A DNA stretch of 64,000 nucleotides from NCBI GenBank assembly GCA_012845835.1, contig JABAKD010000006.1, positions 6,812,318 to 6,876,317 of the forward strand. The letters run 5' to 3'. The notes beneath the pieces were generated by a model, which did no database searches, had not been told where the DNA came from, and saw only the letters and a program-made list of their open reading frames with translations. The position numbers were made by a program, and so were the translations under genes. The stretch's first letter is position 1, and the number at the start of each line of letters is the position of its first letter. The DNA is from Undaria pinnatifida. Its lineage: Eukaryota; Sar; Phaeophyceae; Laminariales; Alariaceae. Below are positions 22,463 through 34,500 of the stretch, piece by piece.

Positions 22463-23395
22463 CACTGTACTTGGGTGATTTTTGCTTGTTCGGCTTAGCG
22501 TTGGGTTTCCTAGCTTTGTTGGAGGCGGATGCTAGGGTAGGGGTGCACCTAACTACGCTTGAGCCTCCTCACAGTTCAAAGCTCACACATTTTCCATGAA
22601 ATTTCCAAAACCAAACAATTCACACCCCGGGCAGATCACGATTTACAAAATGTAAATCCTAACAGACAAGACAAGAGCAGACAGATCCATGGCGATTTAC
22701 ACAATCTAGGTATTGACATCTAGTACGAACAGCCAGATCCATAGCATGCATGATCTGCACGGCCTAAATAAATCGTGTTTCCAGGTTGGAGCAGTACGAT
22801 CCGCATAACCAAAACCAAGCACATGCTTCCTGGGTTGGAGCTGTACTTCACAGATCCTGCGCATCATATCACAACGACACACGCGATGTGCTAGATGATC
22901 TATTAATAGATCGTGATCTAAGCGAGGTGATAAAATGTATGTGGCGCTTTGCAACCGGGAGGCGATCTATTGACCCGTCTCAAGGGACGAGGAATCTCTT
23001 ACTGGGAGTTTCAAAAGCGGTGCGCAGGAATATGAGGTCCCTTGTATACCGTTTTTCTTTATCGCGGGATCTGACCTGTCCGGCGTGTGCGTGGTATCCC
23101 CTGCTCTAGTAGCTGTCTTAGCTCTGTGCGGCCGATACTGCAATCGCCGTTTCTATTCGTCATTTTTTCCCTTTCAAGTCGCACAAGGGTAAGGGCCCGA
23201 ACTAACGAGGAACTCGCCGAATCGAATTTCGATTCTTCTTTAGAATTGAATCAAATTTGCATCTGCTTAGTCAAAAAATGAATCACCAAGCAGGCATTCT
23301 CGGAATGATTATTGAAAATCATATCCAACGAACAAGTGAAAAAATACTTACTTGGTCGAATTTAGTCGAAAATCGCAATTTAATTTGGGGAGTTG
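22463..23395. other. Gene-free stretch with a repeat G fragment
   Basis: Repeat G-like sequence (GCGTGTGCGTGGTATCC followed by GCCGATACTGCAATCGCCG) lies at about 23040-23190. An imperfect inverted GAATCGAATTTCGATTC word lies near 23220. No gene is supported. Confidence 0.4.
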
Positions 23396-23905
23396 GTGCA
23401 CCTAGGCATGGCATGTACATGTAACCGAAGCCGTCCGCGCGAATTGGTGCCATGTCTTCGGCTGATTCAGAGGCGAGAAGCCACCATGCGAGAGGTAGGA
23501 CCACCGGAGCAGCCGCAGCGCGGCCTCCGAAGGCCCTTAGCACAGCCTAGACCGCCTGCGACGCTTCGAAAACAGTCGAGACCGCCGCAAACTCAGTTTT
23601 TCGTCGCCCTTCACCTCGAAAGTTACACGATCAATTACCACATCACGACTTCGCTCAGAAGTTCGACCGCTACATCCTCGTTGCTGCTGCCCGTGTGGGG
23701 CGGCGGGGAGGGGCCAGTTCATCCAAGAGGCGCCTAGAGCCAAGCCTCCTAGCCGCTGCCGGCAATAACAATCTGCCGCTAGCCGCGGCGCTCCGGGGAG
23801 GACGCCAGCCGTCGCTCGCCTCGGCCGTTGCCCACGGGTGCTCGTTGACGCTTTTGCGTTTTGTTAATTCTAGAACGCACTACGCGTACGCCGTTCCTTG
23901 ATGAG
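23396..23905. other. GC-rich, non-repeat segment; possible unidentified coding remnant
   Basis: This segment is more GC-rich than its neighbours and contains no repeat family seen elsewhere in the window. Plus-strand frames of 68-114 codons overlap a 68-codon minus-strand frame; none shows a domain I can name, and no convincing splice pair links them. It could be a decayed exon of an unknown gene or simply a compositional island. Confidence 0.2.
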
Positions 23906-24134
23906 AAAGAGAGTTGATTTTTTCGTGTATTTTTCATGAAATAAAGAAAAAAAAAAAAACGAATTACGATTTTCCGTGCTCTTCGTTGATCTGGGCCCTA
24001 AACAGCAAAAGAGCTGGCTGGTTGCGCCTCTTCACGTCGGGTCATCATCCACTCATCCACGGTCGGGGCCCTTTCCCCCCCCCCCCCGCGCCCCCATCGC
24101 ATCAAAACAGAGCTGCAACAGCGTCATCAAAACA

Positions 24135-24280
24135 CCGCTTCAACCAAAGATGTCAAGAGACGGGTCAGTCAAGGGAAAGCGCCCAGCGGAGAAGGGTATC
24201 AAACCAACCGTTACACACTAAAACCTAGTAGTTTTGGCGTCAGTCAAGGAAAATTACTGGAAAATGTCAAGACGAACGGT
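24135..24280 (+). repeat. Dispersed repeat J (CGGGTCAGTCAAGGGAA)
   Basis: The block GAGACGGGTCAGTCAAGGGAA followed by CCAGCGG and TATCAAACCAACCGTT is repeated with small changes at 47130-47300. A strong C run (24069-24088) precedes it. The short frames over it are not conserved between the two copies, so it is listed as a repeat. Confidence 0.5.
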
Positions 24281-24384
24281 GCTCGTATCATATTGAAAGG
24301 ACGCCAGCACGAGCATATACTGACTGTAGTTGTATATATAATACATGCGTCGCATGCGCAATCGTGTGTTCGTACAACACATGA

Positions 24385-24625
24385 TCGTACCAGTACTTCG
24401 CGCTAGATGCGCATGGGCCCGTCAAAAAGGGCGACGTAAGCAATACCTGGTGCTTGGTACAAAATAAGAATCTCGAACTCGTCCCAGGCACCTGGTGATA
24501 ACATCGTACCCAGTACTTCTCATTTGACGCCCATGGGCCCGAAAAAAGGCGACGCAAGCAACACCTGGCACTTGGTACATAGAAAAGATCTTATACACGT
24601 ACTCGTACCAGGTGCCTGCTGATGT
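24385..24625 (+). repeat. 120-bp direct duplication rich in CCTGGTACCAGG words
   Basis: The ATGGGCCCG landmark occurs at 24413 and 24533. Around it, CCAGTACTTC, AAGCAAYACCTGG and CACCTGGTGATAAC are shared by both units. Each unit carries CACCTGGTG or ACCTGG palindromic words of the type scattered through the window. Confidence 0.75.
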
Positions 24626-26588
24626 GTCACCACCGAGTCGTATCAACAAGGAAATTCCCTGACAACCCCGCAAGTTTAGAGCCTGTGGTAACAAATCAGG
24701 CCCAGCCCGTTCAGACCATACCATACCATATACCTCGTCCATGGCGGGGCGGGACTGAAACGGAACGGAACCATATACCATACCAAGCCGTACGTGGAAA
24801 CAGTTGTGTGGCTCTCGCTAGGAACTCGCGCTGGTCGATAACAGTAGTAACTACTCAGGTCAGCTGCTGCGCGCGTTCTTGGGAAGAAAAACAGTCTAAC
24901 GCAACGCAAACAGCAGTAGTCACACCGAAAGGAGAGTAACCGAAACTCGACCGTTCCTCGGGTTGTTCGTCATGGGAGATTCTGGTGGTCGGGACGGGGC
25001 ACCGAGATTCGGACACGCCAGGCTGAAGGTGAGCCCCTTTTTTTTTGCTGTCGTTTAAAGTTCGAATCTCGAACAGACTAATGTCCCGTACCGGTAGCAA
25101 TAATTATATCATACTGCTATGATATGCAAACTGATTGTCACGACCACGTACGCGAAAAATATAAGAAAACATTCATCAAGAAAACTACGGGGACACTTGG
25201 GATCCATCCCCGGGTTTCAGGTCTTGAGTGTCGGGTTGGGCCTAGGGATGTAGAGCGAGGTGCCGGTCTCGTCTCTTGGGCTGTGTGCCGTGTGCGAGAG
25301 CTGCAGCGACGGGATTTGACGGGCCTATGGCGTGATGTACATCTCGGGTTAGGGTTATACACCACAAAAAATAATGCTTCAGGGCTTAAGCTGTAGCAGC
25401 GCTGCTGGCTATGGGAGCTGGCTGGTGTGCTGGAGACGACGGATGTGGCGGGAACAAAACATACACCAAGTTCGGAAAAATGATAGCGGGACGGTCATCT
25501 ACCTCCCTTCCCTCCAACCCCTCTTTAACACACGACTACGGCGATCCTCCCCCCCCTCCGTTATCTAAATGTTCCCGCTGGGTGGGTTGGACGGATGCAT
25601 TCAGTGATTCGTTAATATATACTGGTACTGGTAGCAGACACACCACATCAATGGTCAGTGACTCAGTACGTAGACGTGGGAGAGCTAGAGCCCAGTAGCG
25701 GGGTGGCATCGCACTTCATATGCATCGGAGGGCATGTGTTTGGGTGTTATTTGACGTCACTCCCACATCACACGTCTCTTCAACATCACACTACTCTACG
25801 AGTATTAATGGCCACGATGTTGCTGATGCTGGCTTGCTTTTGAAATTGAATTATTTATCGGCACGTCAGTACCAAAACACGTTGCGTACTCACACAACTG
25901 CTGCTGATACTTCTGTAGTGCTGCTATAGTACGAGGTGCTACTGCTGCTGCTGCTACGGTACTATCGCACAGCTGCTATCCCAATATCCATACTACTGAC
26001 ATTAATACCACTGCGACGAACGATACTTACGTGTCATGCTGTGTACTTCCGCTAACGACTACTCGCCAAGTAAACTGGTACCGCCGTTACACGGAACTCC
26101 AGTAGCAGTTCTACGGCACTACCGCCTGCCTCTACGAGTGTGTATTCATAATACAGTCTGAAAGGTAAGGAGAAAAAACTGAAGGGGTACAACAAACAGC
26201 ATCAAAATATGTTACATGCGATGCAGAACAAGGCACTCAACAAGATGAAGAAACACAATTTGTGACCCAGGCTGGGTTTCTTGCTTAAGAAAGAACGCGT
26301 TCCGCACTACGTTCGGAAGAATTTCTCCCGGAAATATTATTTTCCTGGCAATCCCAACCTGCCTTTCTTATTACCTAAGAGTATTATTCAGTATACGCTG
26401 TTTCTTACCGTAAATGTCGTACTTCGTATACTTCGCATGATACCAGGTATCATATAATGGGTGTTCTGCCAGGTCCTGCACTGATTTTATAACTTTGTTT
26501 CTAACACGTCAGCTGTGAGTTCCCTGTACTGATTTGTATCACAGGCATACAAGATGCTGGTATATATACCTATAGACCTATAAATAAA
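24626..26588. other. Gene-free stretch
   Basis: Short direct repeats (CCATACCATATACC near 24720-24785), clustered CTGCTG and ACTACTG words (25900-26160) and a repeat F end near 26505 are the only structures seen. The overlapping frames at 25124-25700 show no domain. No gene is supported. Confidence 0.4.
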
Positions 26589-26930
26589 GACGCGTGCGAC
26601 GATAGAGGTAGCAATTTCCCCCGTTTTTTTTCTGAACGACGTGGTTCCCTAACGCCTTTAGAACTGGAAGCCTTTTGGGGTGGCAAATTTACTTCAAGTT
26701 AGTATATAGAGAGGGATTCTGGGACTCTACAACGGGTTATAACCCCATATCGTCGGGATGACGTTTTTGCTTTGCAACACATTTACTGTTATGTGTTGTA
26801 TACGCATGGGTTTGTTCCTCGGATCGCACTTTGACGTTTTCTCAAGATCGGTTCTTGGGTGAGGCACAAAAGGTCCTCAAGCGAGGAGCCACAAACAAAA
26901 ATCGGTGCATCTCTGTCGTAACACGCGTGT
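26589..26930. mobile_element. MITE-D, complete single copy
   Basis: The left end reads GACGCGTGCGACGATAGAGG and the right end GCATCTCTGTCGTAACACGC, imperfect inverted repeats of about 20 bp sharing GCGTG-TACGA-AGAG. The interior holds the shared ACGCCTTTAGAACTGG and GAGAGGGATTCTGGG blocks. About 340 bp, no coding capacity. Confidence 0.75.
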
Positions 26931-26994
26931 CTACAGACATGATGTTAGACGGATGATGAAAATATAGCAGGCATCCTTGCGCTGTCCCAAATAG

Positions 26995-27265
26995 TAGGCG
27001 AATCTCGCCCCTATTAAACGAAAGTCAAGTGATGCGGGTTCGAATCTTCCCGAGTGCAACCTCGTGCTCGTAGGGACATTTTCTTGTGGGTAAAAATTGA
27101 CGGGCGGAAAGCGCGAAAGCGTGAGTTGGCAAAAATCGATGAAAATCGACGAGCAAAAAGGCTGAAAAACGGGAAAGCTGAACGAATCCTATGCGCGGTA
27201 AAAATAAAGGCATGTAATAAGAGGGGGAGGAGAAGGGAAAACACCACCACGGCTTGCCCAGAGGT
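26995..27265 (+). mobile_element. SINE-1 copy, diverged
   Basis: Box B (GGGTTCGAATCTT) lies at about 27038-27050, followed by the SINE-1 body with GGCGGAAAGCGCGAAAGCG, AAAATCGACGAGC and CTATGCGCGGTAAAAA blocks and a CACGGCTTGCCCAGA end. The box A region is eroded. It is older than the 11.7 and 38.5 kb copies judging from its changes. Confidence 0.65.
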
Positions 27266-29810
27266 CGCTGAGGGTACAACCTCTTACGGGTAGAGCTGGA
27301 CACAAGTAAGAGTGATTACAAAATTAATGAAATACGTCGGATGTCGTGCATGGATCGTGTATAGGGTGTTGGGCTAGTCGGGCTTGTCTAGAGAATCGAG
27401 ACGACACATGCCGCGGTGCCGTTGACGCCGTGCTGGTGTGCCCTTCCGACATTACTCTTCCGGCGGCGGGCAGAAACGTTGAGTCTAGAAGGTTAGACTA
27501 CAGGAGAAACTAAACTTTCAAAAATAAAAATAAACTAAACTTCAAACTTTTAAAATTAATCGCTCGACTGGCGCACTGCTCTTTTACGTCGTTGGATATA
27601 TATGTGTCTCATACATTGTCCTGTGTGATCGGTAACCAGTACCCACAGGTATCGCATGATACGTATTGCACCCCTACCAGGTGTTATCAATTGTCAATCC
27701 TGACTATAGCACCGGAAGCATACTTCTCCGGCATCAGCACCAACATCCCGCCACCACGGTGATCTACACCTCCCGCCTACACCCTCAGCCTGGACCACCT
27801 GACATTTCATGTGTACGGTCCACGCGGACAGATAACAGATAGCAGGTAGTTCTGATATACAAGGTAGCAGATAGTCTTTCGTCCGTATCACACCTGTGCT
27901 CACTGCTGTACGTACGTAGCTTCTCGTACGTGATGATTTTGTGGAGCATGCAGACAGCAGCATCAGCGCATTTACTATTAATATTATTGGTGCTGATGTA
28001 CTGCACCATATGTGACGGCTGCGGCACTACTGCTTTGCCCTTTACACCCTACTCTACAGACACCAGAGAGCAGAGGTTTCCATGATGGTGTGATGCGGTG
28101 ATTGGTGAGCATCAGAAAAGCGGCGGAATAAGGGTTTCGTACGAATAAACGGCCAATCAGATTAACAGAGGTCAAATTGATCTAGATGTACTCGTGTGAA
28201 GTACCGAAAAATACCACCCCAAACACCCAAGGCAGACGAGGAAGCAGGAAGCAACAGCAGAGCAATAGGGCTTCTCATTCTAAGGCTAAGCCGTGAAGCC
28301 ATCGGGAGGTTTCCACGCGACTGAACTTTGTTCTTGCGTTCGGCAGAAGGCGTTTGTCTAATTAGGTTTCGCTTTTGAATTTGTTCTGTGTGATGTATTA
28401 CTCTGTACCAATACGTATTATCTCCGCGAAGGATATGATCACGTACACGTAGCCCGTGCCCACGAAACTTGATGGGTCTACATCCCGACTAATAATATTA
28501 GAATATCCACACAGGAACAAGAACCAAGAATAATACTGTAATAGGAGTTGATCTTTCGTCGGATAGAAAGAGCTGTCTAGTGCGGGTACACAGGCGGTAT
28601 GTTACGTCATACAAACCAGATGTAGCCCATAGGCCTGTACCTACGAGTGATGTGGAAGATAACCACGCAACGTCTGTACTTCGCTTATGGTGTGTCCGGC
28701 GATGTGCAGCAAATCTTGCACATATACGGACATGTTTCACTACCAAGACGAGAGATAAAAGCCAGAAAGCAACCAAACATGGAAAGGTAAAAAGAAAAAA
28801 CCCATCGAGTTCGCAGGACCAAAAGACAGCAGCAGTACGTAAGCAGCACATGATGAGCGCTTTGAGTTCACAAGAAGCCTTCGTGGTAGTGGTGGAGATT
28901 ATACAATGCCCTCTATAATCTGAGAGCTAACTGGCAAAGTAGAAGGCGTATACCCACAGGCCCACGTTTTCGGGGACACAAGCTGTGATACTTGGAATAA
29001 GCACCACAGACATTTTCGGCGGTTCAAAAATAAAGAACAAAAGGCGACCCGAGCAGCGAGGCCAGAACCCGGAATCCCCAGCTCTCCCCCGTTGGACTCA
29101 AAACAGCAATAACAACGACAACAACAATGACAACACATGACAAGAGATGACGAAGAAACAGAGCTTACGACAACGAGCACTGAAGGTGTCGTCTGCTGTA
29201 CGCAGCCAGCAGCAGTGCTTAGATTCATCATGCCGTAAGCTATACCCCGTGGTTGATGTTTGACAAGTGATGAGAACGAAGTGTGTTCGCGGGTTGTGAG
29301 AACCACCACGGCAACGGAATAACAGAACCAGATTCTCTCGATTCACCCCCAAAACACCTCGCGTTTGCGATGGGCAGTGAAACGCAAGCCCGGTCCGCGA
29401 GTACGTAGAAGTTTAAACCTAGTGAGGCGAGGGTGGAAACAAAGTTCTCGTGGACTGGCCTGGACTGGGGACACAAGCGAGTGCTCCTCTGCCTGTAACC
29501 CTGCCGGTGCATCACAATAAACCAAACAACCAACAGCCTTACCAATACTTGTAGAGAATACGAACTAGGCGCCCAAAGCAAAGCACCACCAACACATGCG
29601 GTTGCGAGACAAGGAGATGCGACAAACACCTCCGGTTACAACAGTACGTCGAGAACAAGCTCTCGAGTTACGTCAGCCCAAACGCTTCTACGCGCCACAG
29701 ATCACCAACCAAGCGTTAGTAAGGCCCATCAAAACAACCCTACCCACTCTACCCCTTCCCCTCGCCCTCCGCCATCCTCCCTCCCCACTCTGCCCTCCTC
29801 CTCCTCTCAC
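27266..29810. other. Gene-free stretch, putative intron or downstream region of the minus-strand bactofilin
   Basis: No bactofilin-like exon was found on the minus strand here. Several open frames exist on both strands (28498-29629) but none has a recognisable domain, and no splice signals tie them to the first exon. No repeat family was recognised. The next bases to the right (29746-29810) are the start of the minus-strand intron. Confidence 0.35.
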
Positions 29811-29958
29811 CGTCTGCTTCGACGACCACTGTCTTGGCTTCTACGTTCCCAGCGTCAAAAAAACCGCGCACGATAACCTCCTCGCAATTCTTGATGTCCC
29901 CCTTCACGGTGATGCCCTGTCCGATGATCACTCGTCCCGCGGTGGTAGGGGTGGCCAT
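29811..29958 (-). CDS. Bactofilin, first exon (minus-strand paralogue)
   Basis: This exon encodes 49 residues, opening with MATPTTAGRVIIGQG and ending in VEAKTVVVEAD, the first part of a bactofilin beta-helix: alternating hydrophobic residues and glycines, as in VIIGQG, VKGDI and EEVIVRGFFD. Bactofilins self-assemble into non-polar filaments used as cytoskeletal scaffolds in bacteria. The ATG at 29958 has a good context (ACCATGG); an open frame continues upstream but only from a non-ATG codon. The exon ends at a GCAGACG/GTGAGA donor in phase 1, the phase and near-position of the plus-strand paralogue. Unlike that gene it has no long Pro/Ala linker. Later exons were not found, so the gene is partial here. 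Confidence 0.72.
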
Positions 29959-31268
29959 GGTTTTCGTTGCGGTGGTGCAGGGAGTGGGGTAGGGTGGGCG
30001 GGAGGAGGAGAAGGAGGAGGAGGAGAAGGAGGAAGCTGGCTGGCAGAAGGAAGGTTTGTGCTTAGGAAACTTCAAGAGCTTGTGCCCCTGGGGGCCTCGC
30101 TATATTTCTCGGTCTGCCGAAAATTGAAAATTCCTTTCCGGTTGGTTGTTTTCGCTTGAAAAACAAACAAGCCGATTTCGGCAAAATTTGAACGGAGATT
30201 ATTCGATCGTCTGCTAGCGAGAGGACAGGTGGAAAGGCTTGGCAAAGGCAACGGCAGATTGAACAAGGGAAGACTGCGGTTCGATAGGGTCACGAGGGTC
30301 TCAAGATCCGTCGGTGGAAGCTTGTTTGTGTATAGGCCTGGGGTCCCTGCCGCTTGCCCGTTTCTCGTTTTTCTCTCACTGTGCAGTAGATATTAATGAA
30401 AGATTAGTACCAGCAAATAGCTGCCATAGCATCAGCGGAAGATTTATTGCCAGAATCTTGATTCGTGGGATAGGGTCCGGCGGTTCTGGTACAAAATGAA
30501 TGATTTTGATTGGTCGAAGACTACGTCCCGGGGCATGTTTTGCTTTTTTCGGCAGGACCTGCATGGGCTGGTTCGTGTTCGCCCATATGAGCTTTCTCGC
30601 TTCTGCACCTTCTAGTTATTAGTGGAATCCAGCATCCCCATCCACCTGCACTGCTAGCTTCGACCCAAGGTGCGACGTTCGTGGCAGACTACAGGCTTGG
30701 CGCTCTCGTTTTTCTGTTCCGTCAATAGATCTCTGCGTGGGGTTCCGGGTTCGCGCACAGCTGCCCTCCGATTGTGCTCTCCCGATACACCACCCCATAG
30801 AGAACTTTCACGTTTGGTGCCTGGTTTATCTCCGTATCGTATTGATAGTTGCTTCGTGTCAAGTGGATTCAGTACACAGCACTTTTGCGAGAGAGGAGGC
30901 GATTTAGCTTACGTGTGGTGGTACCGCTAAGCACGACCGCTGCTTGCTGCTGCAGCTGCTCCTACAGCCGAAGAAGCCGCTGCCGCCACGCCCCCCCGAG
31001 ACTCATCCCCCCAACTGAACACCCTGCCGCTGGCGCGCTCTCCCCACAAGCAGATCAGAAGCGGCGGAGTGAAACAAAACACCGGCGCTAATATCCGTCT
31101 CGGCTGGACTACTTCCTAGTGCTGCTCTACTGCCAGTATAGTGCTATTAGCTCTGGACTTGGAACGAAGGGGCTTATTAGAGTCCCAGGTAGAAGGAGGG
31201 GTGGCCCCAGCACAAACGCCAGCAGCACCAGCACGGGCAGCAGCACGGGTAACATATTATCTTGCACC
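29959..31268. promoter_or_regulatory. Shared upstream region of the divergent bactofilin pair
   Basis: About 1.3 kb separates the two proposed start codons, which point away from each other, so both promoters must lie here if the starts are right. A GA-rich block at 29995-30045 is the 5' leader side of the minus gene. No TATA box or named operator can be supported by eye. Open frames in the interval are short and show no domain. Confidence 0.4.
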
Positions 31269-31581
31269 ATGTTCAAGAAGAAGTCTTTTCGGGGTCTAAA
31301 GGAGATCACCACGGCTACGACATCATCCTCCCCCGAGCCGGCTGGGGCAGCCGCTGCTGTAGCCCCGGTTCCCCGGCCCGTCGCGCCGTTGCCTAAGAAA
31401 AAAGTCGAGGCCCCCCCTAAGCCGGTGGCGCCGCCGTCTATTGTTCCTCCGGGGACTAAGCGAGTGCTCGTGGTGGGGAAGGGGGTGGTGATGACAGCAG
31501 ACGTCGAGAACTGCGATGCGGTGATTGTCCAGGGGAACTTGGATGGGAACATCAGGGCGAAGTACATAGTCATCATGCAAG
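31269..31581 (+). CDS. Bactofilin exon 1 (plus-strand gene)
   Basis: This exon encodes 104 residues plus one base. It starts MFKKKSFRGLKE in a CACCATGT context, then a low-complexity Ser/Pro/Ala/Lys linker, then the first beta-helix rungs (RVLVVGKGVVMTADVENCD and AVIVQGNLDGNIRAKYIVIM). The donor is CAAG/GTGAGC. The open frame extends upstream without an ATG, so 31269 is the first plausible start. The segment after the donor (31582-31712) stays open but turns into Arg/Thr-rich sequence unlike a bactofilin, which supports splicing here. Confidence 0.8.
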
Positions 31582-34500
31582 GTGAGCACGTGGAGGATAG
31601 GGGGAGATTTTGTTGGGAGGTTTTCAAGAGGTTTTGGAATCGCATGACAGAGAGAGCGAGCGCGCGCACACGCATACGCACGCACTCAGGAAATATAAAT
31701 AGGTCACGTTAAATGCATACCAGTACACCCCACACTCAAGCAGGCTTGCTCGTACTCGTACCACGTGTCAGGTACAACCCTCAAGGGACAGCATGAGTTT
31801 GTCGTACCAAGACCAGATGCGATGCGACGGATTCGCATGAGTTCGAGTACAAGAGTTTCGCTTACTCTGCACTTATCCATCGCTCATCAAACATTCAGCT
31901 AAAAAAATCAACAACGACGAAATCTCATTGTTTTTCTTTCGTACCACCGAAGTATAATTATATATAGTGGTGTGTACATTTTCTGAAATTTTATGCACCG
32001 TTTTGATTTTAATATTTAGATTAACGGGTCATTATAATATAGTACGAAGGGTAATTAATATACAATGGTCGGTGGTTGCTTGCTGTTGCGGCCATCGTGC
32101 GTAGGACATCTCACTCGAACAATTCGGCGCGAACAATTGCTGTCAAATTCAAGTCACCCCAATAATTTCGAGTTTTCTTCATTGACGTTATCATAACATA
32201 GTTGGTGCTCCTTCTTCCGTTGATTCACCATTCCAATGTTTGCTTCCGAGGCCCAGTATGAATGTGATGTCTACAGCTGGATATTTACACTCGTCAAGTG
32301 GCTACCGTAGCCCCCCCCTTCCCCCCGAGCCAGCGCTCTCGCAGAGGCTCTCCCCCCCCCCCGCCCATCTGCAAGAGGTCTAGTGCCCAACATTTGGAGG
32401 TGGTTTGGCTGAATCAGCGGAGGAATAAAAAACCCTGTATTTGCCGGTTGTACGCGGTTGTACCCCTTTGCCTAAGGATAGTCTGGATGGCCCACCCTTT
32501 CCTCCCGCCCCCACCCCCTGCGAGTCATATGATGCTGTGATCAAACAGATGCTCCAGTTCGTTCATTTGTGAACAGCATAACATCCACCAGGTATTGGGC
32601 CTATGGCGTACCTCGCGTGTGTCGTGCCGAATATGAATCATTATTCTCAATGTATAGCAAGTAGAGTACCATATTGGACGTGGTTAACGTGTACCAGGTA
32701 TTCAACATTGGACGTAAGAAATTCAAAATGAAAAATGTACATGTGCTCCTGGGATTTTTTTTCATGTCGTACATTTGATGTATCATTTGTACCTGGTGCA
32801 GATATGATACACGAAACACACAAAAGAGTCTAGGTAATAGTACATGCATAATCTACGTACACACCTGATGCATGATACCTCTAATATCAAAGCAATGCGT
32901 CAGGCTTCTGTCGCACCCCTCAATATTCTGCCATCCTTACGTACGTCTTTACGCTGATGCCGCACCTCACTCGGATGCCGCTTCAGTTGCTCAAATATAA
33001 TATTCTTCGAATATCATACTGCTGTACCTGGTATCGTACAATCTTCCTCCCCCCCCCCATTTTTTCTGTGTTGCTTTTTTTTTCGCAATTTTTGCAAATT
33101 GATGCATTTTCCCCGTCAAAATCCTCTAAAGTGGTTCTCTCATCCCTTATAATATATTCAATGCTGTCCTTTTGTCCTGCCCGTTTTTTTTTCATTTTTG
33201 TGCATTTGAGTCGTTTTCGTTCGTGGTGGAAAATTGACTGTGGTGTGTACAAATTTGAACAATTCTTGAAAACTTTTCGCCCCCAACCTCCAACCTCACA
33301 ACAGCAGCAGTATAATAGTTGCTACCCACAAGTTTACTGTTTACTGCTGTACTCTGCCGAATATCATGTGCCTGTCCACCCGCCTTGTCCTCAAATCTCT
33401 CCTGAGTGGAAGCTCATCCAACTCCACCATAAAATATCGCTCTCATCCTCGTATGTACAATCCCCTAATCAAACATGCCTTCCAAATATATTAAGATTTA
33501 TTCCCACCCGCGCAAACCCCAGATTTGTTACGTACGTTTAATCTTTCATGTGGTACCTGGTACCGTACCCGTGTACGAGGCACCAGGTAAACGTTAAATG
33601 GTTAATGTGATGTTTCTGCTGTGGTCGCGAACTCTGAAATTGCTATACCCTAAAGTCCGACCTACCTGGTGTGTTGGGCGTCTCCCCTCCTGTCCTCCAT
33701 GTCCCTTCGGGAGGAGCAACGTTTGACGAGGCTTTCCTAGTGGATGCCACCCACTTCGTGATGTTTGGTGCTTTCTTGTTAACATTGCACGTGAATGTTG
33801 TTGCACTCGTAGTCGTATCTCGTATTTTTACGTGTTGCGTGTACACAACGTACACGCGTACACGTACAGCAGTAGCGCCACAAACTACAGCATGTAGAGA
33901 GCCCTGGTGTTTTTCTGTTCTTTTCTGGCATGGTTGCCGGCCGCTGTTATTTGAACGGCCTCTATCTTCGCTACAGACCAGACACACGACACGGACGGAC
34001 ATTGATCAACACCACGAGAACACCACAGTAAAAAGTCCCTGTATAGTGCCGATCGAGTAGTGCCGTTCTTCCGCTATAGTGCCTGTGGAATTGTTTTGGT
34101 TCCACCTTGGGACGAGGGAAAAAAAAGCTGTTCCTTTCTCGCGACAAAAATGAGAGTACGTGGGGAGAAGATCCTGCTTCGCGACGCCGGATCTGAGTTT
34201 TGCATCCAGGGACAGAGAAGGACGAAGACATTGCGACGGTAATAGATGGGGTGAGCAAAAAAACACGCTGCCACAGCACAGGGGTACTATTCATTGTATT
34301 TTTTAAAACCAGTACGAGGTACTTCTGTAGTAGCAGTTTGCGGAGTAGTGCTGGTTACCGCTGTCGTCGTGCTGGTTGCCGCTATTGTGCCGTTTTTTCC
34401 GGCTTGCGCATGCCGGCAGGATAGCGGGACACATTTTATTAACCCATGTTGTGTGAGAGAGACCCATGGACAGCGACCAAAAAAGCGATGCGGATTCCAT

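Noticed and set aside
32957-33541. 194-codon plus-strand frame
   Set aside because: Composition follows T-rich DNA, it has no domain, and the antisense frame is nearly as long.
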